Under the pieces are notes generated by a model, which was not told the origin of the DNA, did no database searches, and saw nothing but the letters and a program-made list of their open reading frames with translations. From JBJXFY01 sp046155815 (GTDB lineage: Bacteria; Verrucomicrobiota; Verrucomicrobiia; Limisphaerales; CAIMTB01): a DNA stretch of 5,090 nt. The stretch covers positions 1-5,090 of the forward strand of contig JBJXFY010000444.1 in assembly GCA_046155815.1 (NCBI GenBank), in the 5' to 3' direction. The stretch's first letter is position 1, and each line of letters begins with the position of its first letter. Both the position numbers and the translations under genes were made by a program. This document shows positions 4,511 to 5,090 of the stretch, piece after piece.

Positions 4511-5090
4511 ATGACCGCCCGCACCGTCTTTCTCGAACCCGACAGCCGTGAGCCGCTGCCCGGTTCCCGCCGCGTGTACGTCCAAGGCACGCGGCACCCC
4601 GATATCCGCGTGCCAATGCGCGAGATCGAAGTCGGCGACACCAAGTCCTACACCGGCGCGATCGCGAAGAATGCCCCCGTGCGCGTCTATGACTGCTCCG
4701 GACCGTGGGGCGATCCCGCGTTCACCGGCACTTCCGAACAGGGCCTGCCCGCGCTGCGTCGCGACTGGATTCTCCAGCGCGGCGACGTCGAGGAGATTGA
4801 CGGGCGCGAAGTGAAGCCGATGGACAACGGCTATCTCTCCGGCAAACACGCCGAATACGCCAGCAAGGCGGAGAAGAATCGCCTCGTGGAATTTCCCGGT
4901 CTCACCAGCCAGCGCCGCCGTCCGCTTCGTGCCAAGGCGGGCAAGACCGTCACCCAGCTGCAATACGCCCGCGCCGGCATCATCACGCCGGAGATGGAGT
5001 TCATCGCCATCCGCGAGAATCTGGGCCGCGCGAAGATCGCCGAGATGTCGCAGGACATCGTTCGCAACCAACTCGACAAACAGCACGCCG
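4511..5090 (+). CDS. thiC: ThiC, HMP-P synthase (N-terminal 193 residues, runs off the window)
   Basis: ThiC is the radical-SAM enzyme that rearranges aminoimidazole ribotide (AIR) into hydroxymethylpyrimidine phosphate, the pyrimidine half of thiamine, in the cytosol. Visible landmarks are the N-terminal ThiC-associated domain (about 1-100) with S-R-R-V-Y-V (19-24), I-R-V-P-M-R-E-I (32-39) and V-R-V-Y-D-C-S-G-P (57-65), followed by the start of the barrel domain with G-K-T-V-T-Q-L-Q-Y-A-R (144-154), then G-I-I-T-P-E-M-E-F-I-A-I-R-E-N (156-170). The C-terminal CxxCxxxxC iron-sulfur motif is beyond the edge, so catalytic completeness cannot be judged. Most homologues read V-Y-D-T-S-G-P where this has Cys62. 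The ATG at 4511 gives a normal N-terminus; no Shine-Dalgarno precedes it. A TPP riboswitch ends 90 bases upstream. PurS/PurQ, encoded nearby, help make its substrate. Confidence 0.97.
   Translation, partial: MTARTVFLEPDSREPLPGSRRVYVQGTRHPDIRVPMREIEVGDTKSYTGAIAKNAPVRVYDCSGPWGDPAFTGTSEQGLPALRRDWILQRGDVEEIDGREVKPMDNGYLSGKHAEYASKAEKNRLVEFPGLTSQRRRPLRAKAGKTVTQLQYARAGIITPEMEFIAIRENLGRAKIAEMSQDIVRNQLDKQHA

Noticed and set aside
4160..5086. A minus-strand open frame (308 codons) across the riboswitch and thiC
   Set aside because: It runs through a well-conserved RNA element and a certain thiC reading frame; no domain is visible in it.

Overview
The window is a GC-rich bacterial chromosome segment with two divergent gene sets. 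The minus strand carries, in transcription order, thiS (1655-1446), purS (1118-873), a membrane-anchored DMP19/DUF4375-type gene (839-234) and the start of purQ (133 to the window edge). The plus strand carries a TonB/TolA-like gene (1808-2902), exbB/tolQ (2980-3615), exbD/tolR (3766-4185), a TPP riboswitch (about 4317-4420) and the first 193 codons of thiC (from 4511).

The source is a diderm bacterium, because it has a Ton/Tol energy-transduction module. It uses the three-subunit (PurS/PurQ/PurL) FGAM synthase and makes thiamine by the ThiC route. High GC, rare Shine-Dalgarno sequences and short-period interspersed repeats between genes would suit Verrucomicrobiota (Opitutae-like). That placement is inference from style, not from a marker gene.

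The genes touch two linked pathways and one envelope machine. PurS and PurQ take part in making FGAM, the precursor of aminoimidazole ribotide (AIR). AIR is the substrate of ThiC, which makes the pyrimidine half of thiamine. ThiS carries sulfur for the thiazole half. The Ton/Tol-like trio lies between thiS and thiC and couples the proton-motive force to the outer membrane; whether it serves thiamine uptake, other uptake or envelope constriction cannot be told here.

The least ordinary parts are: a visibly AT-richer DMP19-type gene wedged between purS and purQ; short-period repeats upstream of both purS (10-bp units in inverted arrays) and purQ (7-bp units); a 35-codon ORF with a well-placed Shine-Dalgarno between exbB and exbD; and strong GC-only hairpins at operon boundaries. 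I found no tRNA, rRNA, CRISPR array, transposase or clearly new multi-gene system.
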